64,000 bases of DNA. Source: Coffea arabica (lineage: Eukaryota > Streptophyta > Magnoliopsida > Gentianales > Rubiaceae). The stretch spans positions 8,502,501 through 8,566,500 of the forward strand of contig NC_092323.1 of the NCBI RefSeq assembly GCF_036785885.1. The letters are read 5' to 3'. Positions 22,324 through 35,300 of the stretch are shown here, piece by piece (positions within the stretch are counted from its first letter, which is position 1; each line of letters opens with the position of its first letter). Below the pieces are notes generated by a model. It was not told where the DNA came from. It worked only from the letters and a program-made list of their open reading frames with translations, and did not search any database. The position numbers and the translations under genes were made by a program.

Positions 22324-25300
22324 TCATTTTGTAAAAATCAGACTCCTGGGAAAGATGCTCATCTCATAAATACGAAGCCTAGCATGCTACAAGCTTCCTT
22401 GCTTCACCGAGCTTCAGCCGAAAAAGCATATACATGCATTTGGAACTTATTTTGATGCTCATCTCTGATAAGAGTAATTGACTTGGATGGAACCATGCAC
22501 AAACAATCCCGTCATCTTCATGGCCCTGTTGATTGTAAGGCCAAATCTTTCCTAATTTGTAGTAATCAGATTCGTTAGATCTGCATTATTCCAGCAGGCA
22601 GAAGCAGATGCAGTGCCGAAGCCACTATAATAACTAAACATATTTAAAGCTATTGATTCCGAACTGGGGCTTAGCTTGAAGCTTTTGGCATCCGTAATAT
22701 GCTTTTGAAGCAGCAGTCCAGTTTCACGCACTTGACTTGATCGTATCTATTCTTAGCTTGTTTTTGCTATGTACTACAGAAGATGACATCAAATCAGGAT
22801 ATGCCTGTGCTATTAGTACTATACTGAAGGGTAACAAATTTGTGCATTACATTCTTCCGAATCCGCTTCGGCCGCTGCTGGTATTCAATTTCTTATTATT
22901 CTTCTTTAATAACGATATATATGATCGTTGTTTGTTGAGAAAGATGGAATGGTCAATGCTCTTGCCCGCCACCGCTACCGTCTCTAATGCTACTAGTCAA
23001 CAAGCCAAAGAAAGAACGAAAAAGGTTCTCTTCTACAGTCTACACAGTTAGATTTGGTCGTCGCGCCTGAGTTGACTGCATCGACCGAATCAAATTTGCC
23101 TTAGCTCGCCAATCACATTTGCAGGCTGTGGTTGATTAAATAAAATCCACAGGTTTCTTTTTCTTATCGTTTTGCTAGCAGTCGCAGTCGACCCACGGAA
23201 TTCTTATTTTAGGATACCGATTGAAAATGACAAACTTTTACTTTAGAGCACTTGGATTTGTGTTTTCTTGGCTTTCACAAACTTTTTCTTTGGTGGGGGC
23301 AAAATTTTGCTTTTGATTTCAGAAGAAGAAGAAGAAGAAGATATTGTGGATGATAATAATAGTAGTGGTTAATGAGGAAAGGTGACCAAGTCAAGACGAT
23401 AAAAAGGACCCCATTAATATTTACAAAAAAAAATTAACAAAAATAGCTCGATGTTAAAATGAATGTCAAAATTTTTTTTAGGTAAAACCAATAGAAACTG
23501 GAAAACTTATCACTGAATCATTTCGAGCTCTTAAGACATTTAAAACGATGCTTATGTAGGGCTCAAAAAAGTTGTTCTCAATATGCTTTTTTTTTTTTTT
23601 AATTATTGTTTGTCGATGGGATTTGCATATCTGAAACGTAACCAAATCAGAGATTCTTGATCGTGTTATGCAAATGTTAATAAGAGAGCAGCGTGAAGCC
23701 TCGAAGAAACCGGAATTACAACAAGAAATTGATATCTACAGAATAGTTGACCCAAAACCTTTGACATATACATATATATGTAAATTAAATTTAAAAGTCA
23801 AATAAATGAACATTTCGATCTGCTGATACGTACCATAATATTTGATTTATGTATAGTAAATCAAATTAATGTACATTTATTGAGTGGTATTAATATTTGA
23901 TTTGGTGTACGGTCAATTTAATCAATCTGTTTAGATTTCTGTTAAGCCGATGAAATCAACCAACTGAACATCAAAATTAACTCTTGATTTTAATTAGAGA
24001 AGCGGATATTTCGACGCTTCTTCTACCACTGGCATAGAATGTCAATGGCGCAAGTAGAATTTGTTTTGTAGCCTCTCCAAATCATTTTGTGGCTTCCCTC
24101 CCAACTTAGTAATTATGACTTGTTTTCATTAATTAATTCTCGAGTGCCCAAGTTGTTAGCTGTCTCCACATTAAATTAAACTAATAGAGTGTTTGCATGC
24201 ATAGTTGAATGTCACAGCAGTTAATCTATAAAATTCCTAGTTGCGAGTGTTTATCAAAAAAATAAAAAGTTGGTTAACAAGTGGGCGTAGTACTGCTCCC
24301 AAATCCTGTTGAGTGGGTTCAACAATATATAATTGAAGTTGCAGGCTTGAATACGAATTCAAAGCCTTTAAGAAAGGTGTGTGAAATGAATCTGTTTAAG
24401 AAAGCAATTAAATACGAAGGAGGGAGGAAATGAAGGGGGTGAAGTAGTGGTATAAACATTCAAGATTATGAAAGCAAATGGTGCATGCGACTGAAACTCC
24501 CAACAATCGCTTTCTCCGCAACCTCATGAATTTGACATTTCATAAGAAAAAAAAAAATCGCTAAAGGAATTAACTTCCTGAAGTTTCAATATTAGTTTAC
24601 CTTCGTTACTCAAATTCTTTGCTTAGTTATGTTACAAGACTTTGGCAGTCATGCGGTTAAGAGGAAGAAATGCTAATAATGTCTTGTCGTAGTCACTACT
24701 ATTGAAGTCCCGCCCCATTAAATAAACCAAACAAGTAATTCTACCAGTTCATATTTACACTTTCTATATCAAAAAATTAACTATAAAAACATCTCATAAA
24801 CATTCATGTTGTACATTGATGGGATGGGATTCTTTCTTTATAGTTATAGTTGAAAGAGTTATGATTACATTTGAAGTATCATCAAATTCATTATCCTGAA
24901 AAATAAGCTATGGAGGGACGGGACATCCGATCTCTCATCGCCACCATTCTTTCTTCCTCACACAAACAAGAATTACAATTACTCCGGCTCCGTTTTGATT
25001 AGCTGTTTTTGGGGTATTTTTAAAAAATTTAACTGCATTAATGTATATGAAAAATATTTACTAGATAAAATTTTTAAAATATTTAATATGTTGTATGAAT
25101 GGAATTTTTTTGAATTATTATATATTACTATAGCATTGTATTTGAAAAAAAAAATTTTAAAAAAAAGAACCATCTTTTTAGAATATATATTTCCTTATGA
25201 AACAATTGACCAAGACCTCTGACTGAATGTGAACACACAATAGGTAGCAAAATCCAACATTGACATTTTAGTAGTCCTCGGAGCGTTATCTGATTCGTCA

Positions 25301-25749
25301 TGCTTGCCTATTGTCTCAAGCCCCACAGGCATAGGGTGAAATTTCCACAGAGTCTTGTGTCGTATTATCTGAAGAGTGTTTGTCTTTGTTTCACGTTCGG
25401 TTGAATACTTTTGACATCGGTCAAAAGTTAAAAGTCTAAAGACGGCTGTTTTTTGGTCAATGATTCAACGGATCGAAAAAAGATTAGCCGCGGCAGCCTG
25501 CCTCCAGAAGAGAAAATACACGGAGATTCTGCATGAAAATTTCCATGCAGGCTCGGGAAGTTTGGTGCAGCTGGTTGGACGTTTCTTCCTTTCTTTCTGC
25601 CCTGGTCTAATTCTAACAAGATTTTAATTGTCTTTTGGAGGTCGTCGTAAACGACTCATTACTGTTACTCAACTAACTCTAAATTATTAATAACATAATC
25701 ATTGTAGTTGTAGTAACCATTTAAGCAAAACACCGACGCTGAATTGTCT
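22324..25749. other. Intergenic, no supported gene
   Basis: AT-rich with short microsatellites (GAAGAAGAAG near 23321, ATATACATATATATG near 23763). A MITE remnant lies at about 24985-25200. No coding frame resembles a known protein. Confidence 0.5.
24985..25200. repeat. Truncated copy of the CCGTTTGGATTAG MITE family
   Basis: CCGTTTTGATTAGCTGTTTT followed by ATGTATATGAAAAATATTT matches the left end of the elements at 43302-44368 and 49049-49738. No matching right end is found. Confidence 0.6.
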
Positions 25750-25757
25750 ATTCTAAT

Positions 25758-26166
25758 TAGGAGTGCAAACGAGCCGAGTCGAGACGAACTTTAAACTTAT
25801 CGAGTCGAGCTTCCAGTTAATTTCATGAAACTCAAATTCGAGCTCAAACTCGATGAGCTCAAAATGTCAAGGTCGAGATCGAGCCCAACTCAAATTCGAG
25901 TCGAACTCAAGCTTAAAAAATAAAAAATAATTATTTTATTTTTAAAAATGAATAAAATAATTATTTTTTTAACAAATAATAAAATATTGGGATATATATG
26001 TAATTTTACTATTAAAATAAAAAATAAAAAATATATATATATAATTGAGCTCGCGAGCCAACGAACTTAATGTTTTTGAGCTCGAACTCGACTTGAGTTC
26101 GATATTGACCGAGCTCGAGTCGAGCTCGTATCCGATCGTGAACGGCTCGATTCGTGAGCAGCCATA
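25758..26166. mobile_element. hAT-type MITE with 8-bp TSD ATTCTAAT
   Basis: The left end TAGGAGTGCAAACGAGCCGA and the right end, read inward as TATGGCTGCTCACGAATCGA, are imperfect inverted repeats related to the MITE at 9176-9649. The same GAGCTCGA-rich flanks and A/T-rich centre are present. Exact copies of ATTCTAAT lie on both sides (25750-25757 and 26167-26174). Confidence 0.87.
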
Positions 26167-26174
26167 ATTCTAAT

Positions 26175-26505
26175 CATGATTCAAAGTCGCATCGTAGTTA
26201 TGCTGGCGGCTCGGACCGTTCCATATCGGTCGCGGTTTCAGCGAGACACAAAAATTTGAAATATTTAATATTTTAAAAATTATAAAAAATATGATAATTA
26301 AAAATTAGTAAAAATAATAATAATTCAAGTTGACTCGTGATGGTTCGGAATGATTCGGTGTGATTCAACCGTTTCAACCATTCACGGTAACGTCTCACAA
26401 GCCAAATATCTCGGAATCGTATCATCCCGATGTCGTATCGGGAGGACCCGAGACGGTAACGACTTGGCCGAATCGTCTCAGACTCGACCGGGTCTTTGAA
26501 CCATG
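26175..26505. mobile_element. hAT-like MITE (CATGGTTCAAAG family), copy 2, sharing its neighbour's TSD
   Basis: The ends are CATGATTCAAAGTC and, inward from the right, CATGGTTCAAAGAC. It is flanked by ATTCTAAT at 26167-26174 and 26506-26513. The left flanking copy is the same 8 bp that forms the right target duplication of the MITE at 25758-26166. It is homologous end to end with the element at 20130-20455. Confidence 0.87.
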
Positions 26506-26513
26506 ATTCTAAT

Positions 26514-27270
26514 AGATCAATTAATAAATCAAACTTTGTGAAGTCCACCAGAAACCATGATCACCAGTGGAGAATGGAAGATCCCTCAACTCAACCGCGA
26601 AGCAGGGGATATCGCCAAAATTGATGATGTTCTTCCAACACACGCAAGTAGACAATAAGTGTGAAAAACGACATGAAGGAACAATACTGCTAATATACTT
26701 GTATCAGACGTATGTATAATTAATACTCCTGCTTACTTAGTGGTCCTTGCCGTTGAAATACTAAACGAATGTATCAATCTCACTTAATTCTGCCTCGGAC
26801 AAATACAAAAAACGACCCATTGTGCATGACATGAACTTTATTATAGTACGCAGTCATATATGTAACTATCATTACCACCAGGGCCAAATTAATTGAAACT
26901 TACTTTTGGGGATACGGACAAGCACTGCATGAATTTAGTGGCCTGCATTGAGGGGAAGAGAGCATCTTGGAGAATTCGTCAAACAAAGTTTTTCTTGAAG
27001 GGAAAACTGCATACTTGGGGATTTTTTCTTTGGAGTAAAATACCAACAATCCAAAAATCATCCCACCACCTACTAAGTTAACACCTGCACTGTCAAAGAG
27101 AGAATAAGGAAATGACCTAACGGTAGCGGCACTTAGTTAGTGAGTGAAATTTTTTTTTTTTTGTTTTTGGCTAATGCTGCCATTTTCCAAGCATTTAGGT
27201 TTGCTTCATCCTCCCCTTCCGGTAGAGCGTCCCTATATTGCGATTGCAATAATCAACTTCTTGGCCAAAG
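26514..27270. other. Spacer between MITE pair and Pack-type element
   Basis: No recognisable gene or repeat beyond an 11-12 T run near 27150. Confidence 0.4.
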
Positions 27271-28809
27271 AAATTATCCGGTTGGTCATTAAACTTTTGC
27301 CATCGTTCAGTTTTAGTCACTCAACTATTAAAAGTCTGGTTTTGACCATTGAAATATATAAAGTTAAGACGCGAGGCCATTCTGTTATATTTGGCCGTTA
27401 AGTTTACCAATATGTCTGTTTGCACGATTTTCAAGATAAAAGTTAGGGTCAATTTAGGAAGTTCAACATCTTCTCTCAAAAATTGTTCCTCTTCCTCCTC
27501 CCCCTCCTCAAATCTTCGTCAGACCCTTTTCATCCACCGCAGGCATCAAGACCAAACCCAGAACCTCCCCTCAAGCAACCCAATCTCCCTGCTGCCCGTC
27601 CCTAAATTCTCCATTCGCTAAACTTCCTTCCTCCAGTTCCTCCACCAGCGGCACCTCCGCTTCAAGCCGTACATCCCTCTCCAGCCTCCATCTCTCCCTC
27701 CTGGAACACGCCTATATTTATGATTTCTCCGAAATCTGTTCTGTCGCCAACAATTTTCTCGCCAAACGCTACTCCACTTCCTCCTCCTCCTCCCAGTCCT
27801 GGTGCTGCGAGCTCAACGGAAAGGATGTCATTATTTTCCAACGGAAAATCCATCAAACAATCCACGAATCTGACTCAAATCCAAATTATTGTTTATTTGT
27901 AAAAGCCACATAAATGCTTAATCAAGCTCCTCGGAGCTTCCATTTCAAATAATCACATTTACTTAGTTTACAAATTTATCAGCGGCTCCAATCTTTCTAC
28001 TTGTCTCTGAAATCCAAGAAACCCTGATTTCACCTTTCTTTCAACCTGGATGTCGCGAATGCAAATCGCCATGGATTTAGCTTACGGCTTGAATTATATC
28101 CACACCGCAGCCAGATATAGCATAAGTTTGGGCCACCAGTACGTGAAGAGCAGTGGAATTATTATCACTGAGCCTTCCTTGAATGCCCGAATTTGCCATT
28201 CGGAGCCGCCGAGCTATGCTCCGAGACGAAGAGATATGATGGAGGTGAGATAACGAAAGAGGAATTGCCGGAGCTGCGGAGGTCGGGGAATGGGGGTAGG
28301 TAATTTGAAGGAGTGAGAGGATACTGTTGCCGGAGTTTAAGTCCACCGGCTTGGCGACGCAGAAGTTTGACATATACGCTTTTGGAGTGTGATTTTGGAG
28401 CTTTTGTCCGGGAAGGAGCCGCTGAAGTATAAATATGAATGATAAAATGAGTGGAGATTATAGGAAGATTTCAATTATTGATTCAGCAACGAAGTCGGTG
28501 GAAACTGACGGAGAGAGTAATGAAACGGTGAAGGGAAGATTTGAGGATGAAAAGGGTCTGACGAAGATTTGATGAGGAGGAGGAGGAAGAGGGACAATTT
28601 TTGAGAGAAGATTTTGAACTTCCTAAATTGACCCTAATTTTTATCTTGAAAATCGTGCAAACAGACATATTGGTAAACTTAACGGCCAAATATAACAGAA
28701 TGGCCTCGCGTCTTAACTTTATATATTTCAATGGTCAAAACCAGACTTTTAATAGTTGAGTGACCAAAACTGAACGATGGTAAAAGTTTAATGGCCAACC
28801 AGATAATTT
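27271..28809. mobile_element. Pack-type TIR element carrying a kinase gene fragment
   Basis: Two arms of 265 bp (27271-27535 and 28545-28809) are reverse complements with roughly ten visible differences, about 96% identical. The outer ends carry AAATTATCCGGTTGG on the left and, inward from the right, AAATTATCTGGTTGG. Termini like this (often preceded by GGGC) are known from plant Mutator-like elements. No clean 9-bp target duplication was found, so the superfamily is inferred. The internal kilobase is not transposase but a decayed receptor-kinase fragment. Both arms also contain the CTCCTCCTC tract and CTTCGTCAGACCC, so part of the captured gene may have been drawn into the repeat. Confidence 0.8.
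27536..28544 (+). pseudogene. Broken LysM-type receptor-like kinase fragment captured in a TIR element
   Basis: Translating in pieces gives ordered matches to a LysM receptor kinase of the LYK3 type, recognised from memory: HAYIYDFSEICSVANNF, then KRYSTSSSSSQSW, LNGKDVIIFQRK, IKLLGASISNNHIYLVYKF, STWMSRMQIAMDLAYGL, VKSSGIIITEPSLNARICH, FKSTGLATQKFDIYAFGV and KMSGDYRKISIIDSA. These cover the juxtamembrane region and most of the kinase domain in order, without the LysM ectodomain. The copy is dead: stop codons lie after FVKAT, within STCL/NPRNP and after YAFGV, and there are frame changes near 27620 and 27910-27920. No introns remain obvious within the fragment. The source gene is presumably elsewhere in the genome. 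Confidence 0.75.
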
Positions 28810-31800
28810 GCTCAAATAAAAAGGGTTCTCTCATATCTGCCGTCCACCCCCAAAAAATAAATTAAAAATTAAACAGGAAAAAAGGAACTGAACTTGGTCA
28901 AATATTAACCTGGAACCACCGCCACCATCGTTGGCAAACACAGTTAATTAATCACTATTTACTGTTAATCTCAACCCCAAAAAAAAAAAAAACTACTTAT
29001 TGTTAATGTACTGACAGATCAATTTCACTGGTATGATTGAACTTTTATTTATTGCTAATTTATTACGATTAACCTTGCTATGAAATATGTTCAGTAAAAT
29101 AATTTTTTTTTAATCTTAAGTCAAATACGTGAGAAAGTGGACTCGGGTTCGATTAAAATTTGGACATGTTCATCTTGGCTGACGGAGAAGTTGGATAAAA
29201 ATCAGAGGTCCCGGATTAGATGTGGTGGGCATATAAGTCTATGAGATGATTTGTCATGATCTTGAGCTTTTTCTTTTCTTTTTGGCTCGGCTATTCGTAG
29301 TTCGTATAGCCCCCGCAGTCACATCGAAATTTCTTCTTCTTTTTTTTTTTGGTATTTAAGTAGATATTTATTCTTATTCCACTTTTGTTTTTCTTTTCTT
29401 TTCTTTTCTTGAAACTGAAATATTAGGCAGATGTGAGTTATGGCCCAATCAGAGTATTAATGCATGGAACTGCTACGAAACGAGTTCCACTTTTGTTTTT
29501 CTTTTCTTGAAACTGAAATATTAGGCAGATGTGAGTTATGGCCCAATCAGAGTATAATGCATGGAACTGCTACGAAAGGATATAGTAATTACTTGGAGCT
29601 AAATGCCTCTTAAGTGGTTACCCCAAAAAAGAATAAGTTTTAATCGTCAATTCCTTCGATGGAGTCACTCTATTCCATTCCTTACCCGTTAAAGGAGAAT
29701 TTGAGTAATTTAATTTATTATAAATACATAAGTTCTAACTCTTTTTTGCCAAAAAAAAAAAAAGAATTGTTCTAGTTATTTTTTGGCCTAATATTCAACT
29801 TGGTTCAATAAGCTGGGATTTATTTTTCTGCAAGGAAAAAATTACAATTGCTTTCTTGGCAATTTAATTAATTGATGAATCCTTCCCAAATGATTACTAA
29901 TGGAACTTGTTCCCCACTTGTTTCGTATCTTGGTTCATATTTGGATCCGGGGCTCGAACGGTTCCGAAAGGTGTAATACTATTTGCACACGGTGTAATAT
30001 CATCTGTACAAGGTGTAACAATAGAACAACAGCGAGTAACACTCGAACCAAATCAAATGCTAGTCTTTTATTAGATGTAATATTCTATTAATAGCATTTA
30101 TGATCAAAATATATATTCTATTTATAGCTTCACCCAATAAATTCTTCAAGGCATGGAAAAGAAGAAAATAAAAATGGTGAAAAGTGAAAACTATGCATTA
30201 ATTTTTTTATGTATTTTTTTATACTAATAACTATGAATTCGTGACATGCGTACAACAAAATAACCTGAAATGTGAATGAAAAATTTATTTGTCATGAATC
30301 CATGTATGCTACATAAAACAAACATTTGTACAAGTGATCGCCTAGGAAAATAAGTTTCGAGATTTTCTTTTACTGTTTTACTGCAAAGAATACAATAAGT
30401 TAACGAAAGAAAGAGACTTACAAGAAGAAAAGCATGCTTCTTATGTCTTTATCCAGATTCCCAATATCCCGTGGAACTAGCAACAAAATTTGAAAATTGA
30501 CTCATTCCACAAATCCTTCTTTGAAATTGTAACGTTGTGATAAATATTTCCATGGACCAATCATGAGCTCAATTTGTATCGGTTTTTGGTTAGAAAAGTG
30601 GAACCAAACAACCAATAATTTAGCAGATGATGAAGTAGTCTGCTTTGTCTCGTCATCTGTAGTTGGTAAGGCCATTTATAAACCTTTGGTTCAACAAATT
30701 TAGAAAGATGCAATTTTTAACAATATATTTCTAGTGAGGGATAAGAAGTGAGGACGTCCTCCAACTTTTATCATTCTCAAAAATTGGATTCAAGAAAAAT
30801 CAAGAGAGGCTGCTGGACTGAAACTCCTGTTCTTTTGCTCTAATGGGTGAACCAGATACTTCTTTGTCCTTTCTTTTGCTTTCTCAATTTCTCTTCATTT
30901 ACTCGAGAGAAAGGGGGTAGGAGCGTAGAAAGAGGAGAGAAGAGGACAGGACAGGAGACCTACATCTTTATGATCGTCACCATCCTTTTTCTCCCATGAC
31001 CCATGAATTCTGGACTATTGTAGTCTTCTTGAAGCATAAAAATAAAATCTTGTCACCTTTTTTTATCTTCCCATGTGGGATGGTTAGACTTGGCTCTTAC
31101 TAGTCTTTTGGAGTTGGGAGCTATCATTTATCTTCATTGGTTTTTAATCTTAGCGGCTTCTGGAAAAGGGGGAAGCTAAAGGGTGAGTTTGGTTAGGCCT
31201 CTGCTTTTTTTGTTAGGTATTTTGGTTTGTGGGGATTCGTTCTACGCTTGTGTCAGAAGGAAGAGGGATTTCTTCCGGTGTATGTTGTAATAGAAAAGAT
31301 TGTCCTTCAGAGAAATCAGAATTATGAACTGAGATTTTGTTCTAGTGAAGGAAGGAAGCAAGGAATTTGCTAAATCTCAGTGGGGAGTACCAAGAAGTTT
31401 TTCCTTAAAGCTTAAGTCTTTGTCTGAGCGTGGGGGTTTGATGGTGAATTTTGAGGTTTCGGTGAAGTGGGTCGTGCTTAGTTTGCACAATTAGTCTCTG
31501 GTGGTGTCGAATGTCCGTGTATTGGATCATTCTGTTGGACAAAGCCAGTTTCCTTCTTGTGTTGAACTTGCTGTTCCTGTTAACCAACAACCAGAGATAG
31601 AAACTTTTCTTGTTCAGCCATTTTCCTTGGTATGTGTTTTCTTTGCTTCCTTCAGACCCCTATTTTTAAAATGATTCCCCTGTCTGTACCCTTCCTTCCT
31701 AAAACAACAGATAATCCACTTATTCTGATGTTTACATTTTGACTGCCTGTATTGATGTCTTATCATTTGTTAATTCGCTAACACGCTTTTTGTTCTTAAT

Positions 31801-32317
31801 TGTGGGAGTTTATAATTAACGATAACAAATTTGTTGGGAAAAATTATGTTACTTAGAAGGGGAAATTGAATACTTACTTTCACATATTGCTTCAGTATGG
31901 ATTTCTTATGTCAGTTAATCCGCCTGCCACTACTCAGCAGAATTTGTAAAAATCACTTCGTATCTATTTGCTGCAAAGCAAATGAATTTGAAAGCCTTTA
32001 TGTATAATATAGATCTTATAGCTTGTTAGTTCTGTTTCTAGACATAAGATCAAAAACATCTCTCTTGTTTGATTGTATGGTTAAGTGATAAACTCTTGTT
32101 GGTCTGAGGTATGAAGCTGCCATCCGAAATGGATGTGCCTATTTTTGTCATCTGATCTTGTAAATATGAGGTTTTAAACTGCTTTTCTCAATAAATCCAC
32201 TTTCTCCATTGTTTGCCATCTTTACTGCATCTGAGTGCAATTGTCAGCATTTCCTCACATATTGATGTTCACATGCTTGGCAATTTACTACTTGCAGGTT
32301 TGAGTTTCTGTTGACTT
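28810..32317. other. Intergenic and probable PUB 5' UTR region
   Basis: No coding gene is supported. It holds a tandem duplication at 29379-29584 and a small array of about 21 bp at 29970-30020 (GGTGTAATA/GGTGTAACA repeated). The last part is probably the leader of the U-box gene: a candidate donor (CCTTG, then GTATGTG) at 31630 and an acceptor (TTGCAG) ending at 32296 would remove a 667-bp intron in the 5' UTR. Confidence 0.45.
29379..29584. repeat. Tandem duplication of about 100 bp
   Basis: Unit 1 (29379-29486) and unit 2 (29487 to about 29584) share CCACTTTTGTTTTTC, GAAACTGAAATATTAGGCAG and TGCATGGAACTGCTACGAAA. They differ mainly in the number of CTTTT repeats and one T. Confidence 0.9.
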
Positions 32318-35300
32318 ATGGGGAGTGATGTTTTCGAAGTTACAGAAGCTCTGCCATCTCTGAATGACATAAAGGTATGGATGCATGTACCTAAAATATC
32401 ATACTGTTCTGATAGGTTTCAAGGGCAATGATGCTAATACACTAGCAGATGAAAGCTAACACTTAACATGGATATCTTTTCCTTTTGGAAAGGATGCAGT
32501 GGATTTATTCTGCAATTTGATTGGTATTATTATGCTGCATTTCTTCTTTTTTCTGGTCATGAGGGACATCAATTGATTCTCCAAGCGTAATTATTGCTAG
32601 AGTTGCCAGTTCTCGATTTCCTTTCCATTCCTTCTACCTAATCTACGCTCAGTTGGAGTTAATATTTTATTGTCCTACTATCCAGGTGCATCGTCTCATG
32701 TGCGCAGAGTTAATAAAATTGATAAATAGCGTTTCGAAAATACTTCCAGAAACAGAAGAAGCCCGGCCTGGGTGCTCAACAGGAATAGGGGCACTTTGCT
32801 TATTGAACAGAGCAATTGGTAAAGCCAAGCTGTTGCTTCAGCATTGCAGTGAGTCCAGCAAGCTCTACCTGGTAAGTGACTTATAATTACTTCATGGTGG
32901 GAATCTTAATTTATCAGATTTGTTTCAACATATTGCAGCTGAATGAGATTTGCTCAATTTCTTGAAATAAAAGAAAAAAAAAACTGCATCAGTGCTTTGA
33001 GTACTTTTGTGAAGTTCACATGGTCAAGTTAAGATTCTTGCTGTAGACGAAGAATGTTAGGAAAAAGCTAATGGACAATGTGATTCAATTTCCTTATAAC
33101 ACGTTGTAGCTTAACCAAGTTCTGTGTTATTAGTTCCTGAGTTGCTTTAGCATACCATTTTCTTTCTTCTCATTCAATCGTCCACTTGTAGCTTGTCAAA
33201 TTTTCGTTCTCTAGCCACTTCTCCTCAATTCTTTTGTCTCTTATATTGTACTTATACCTCTAAAAAACTTCACTTTGTTTGGAAAGACCTGGCCTAATGC
33301 AGTTAAATGATCCCAATAAACGACTTCTCCCATGTGCATATTCTTCAGTGGTTTTGATATCTGTATCATTAGATTGTTCTTGATACTTAATAAAGAATGC
33401 AGGCAACATAAAGACAGAGAATGAACATTGAAGAACAAATGAAATGAAAAACTTGGTGTCTATAGCAGCAAACTCTTATGACTACAGGGTCAAAAACACT
33501 TTATGTCTCTCAGTGTAATTAGTTATGTTTTTTGGATACTTTTGTTGCCTTTAGTACTTGGTTTTAGGAAACGCATATGTACATGGATACAGCTCAAACA
33601 GACAAGTCTGAGAAATGGTAAGGAATTTACTTTACATTTTCATTTCAATACTGATTTCAGGCACTAACAGGAGATACTATATTGACAAGATGCCAAAAGT
33701 CAACGAATCTGCTTGAGCAAAGTTTAAGCCAGTTGCAAAATATGGTCCCTGTAATGCTTGCTGCAGAGGTTAGACAAGAACACTTTATAGTTTAAGATAT
33801 TTCATGTCTAGGTTTTCAATTGCATGGTAGCCTCTTGAATAATTACCATTTTGATTGATGAAGGATGGCTTTTTCTGGAAAAGCATGTTGATTAGTATGG
33901 ACTCTGTGAGCTGTTTGATTGGTTTATGCCTACTAAAGTATACAGCTTTCTTTTCTTTTGTTGAGGGCTAAGCCTGCATTTTTTTCGTACTGACTGTAAA
34001 ATCGCTTTGATTGAATCTTCTGGTCTCTCAATCTTGTCACTCTTTCTGTTTTCTTTTCTCACTTTGGTCCTTAACTAGGTAAAACTGGGATTTTTGACAT
34101 TCATGGGAATTGTTATCTGCAGATTTCGAAAATAATTTCTGATCTAAGAGTTGTGGCATTTAGCTTAGACCCTTCAGAGGAGGAGGCAGGAAAGGTTTTG
34201 TGGGAGTTGATTAATCAGTATAGATCTCCAACAGATTCAACAGAAGAAACTGCATTTAAGGCTATCCAAGGTGCTACAGTGAGGCTTCATATCAATTCCC
34301 AGAAAGACCTTTTGATAGAGACAAGATCCATCAGGAAGTTGCTTGACAAAATCGGGCAAAATGAGCTGCCAAAAAGGAAAATCTTATTATTCTTGCAACA
34401 TCTTCTGAAAAAGTACGGGAAGTTGATTGTGAAAGAGCAAAAGGAAACAAAATTGATGCAGCATGAAGAATCCATTCCATTGCCAAGCTCTTCTGGTCAG
34501 TCTGTTGAAGTAGAATCTCGGCTGCTAGATAGACCTGATGAGGCTCAAAGTAACACATGGAGTACTCCTGGAATTCCAGAACAATTCAAATGTCCTTTAT
34601 CGTTGAGATTAATGTATGACCCCGTTGTTATTGCTTCAGGGCTAACATTTGAAAGGATGTGGATTCAGAGGTGGTTTGATGAAGGTCATGATGTATGTCC
34701 AAAGACTCAAAAAAAGTTAAGCCACTTGTCATTGACTCCAAATACTGTCATGAAGGATCTAATTTCAAAGTGGTGCGCAAAAGCTGGAGTAACTATACCT
34801 GATCCCAGCATGCCTGCAGTGTATCAACCACTGGAAATTTCATCAACGTCCATTGCCAGCTTGAGCAGTTCTGTGAATGATCTTGCTCTTCCTATAGATT
34901 TCAGCAACTCATCTATTCGAGCTACATATGCTGGACAGGGTTCTGTTACTTCTCATGCTCAGATTGCGAATGGTGTGAGATTTCAGTGTATTGGAAGCGC
35001 ACATGAAATCGATCTGGAGATTCTGTATGAAATGGATTCACTTCCTTGGGAATACAGGTGCAAAGTGGTCAAAGATATTCAGAGCTTTTGGAAACATGAA
35101 GATCGATCTTGTAGCTCAATATCATGTGAGAATTTGATTCCACCACTTCTAAAATTTCTGAAGGATGCCGATGACGTTCACGATGTGGAAGCTCTGAGAA
35201 CTGGATGTCTTTTGCTGTCAGCTTTTGTTAAGAAATGCAGGTAATCAATCTGCGAATCCTTGAGAACAATGCTGTGCTAGCTGCTTTTGGTAGAATCAGT

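Noticed and set aside
27349-28731. Matching small frames (MKYIKLRREAILLYLAV) on opposite strands
   Set aside because: They are the same accidental frame in the two inverted arms of the TIR element, not genes.
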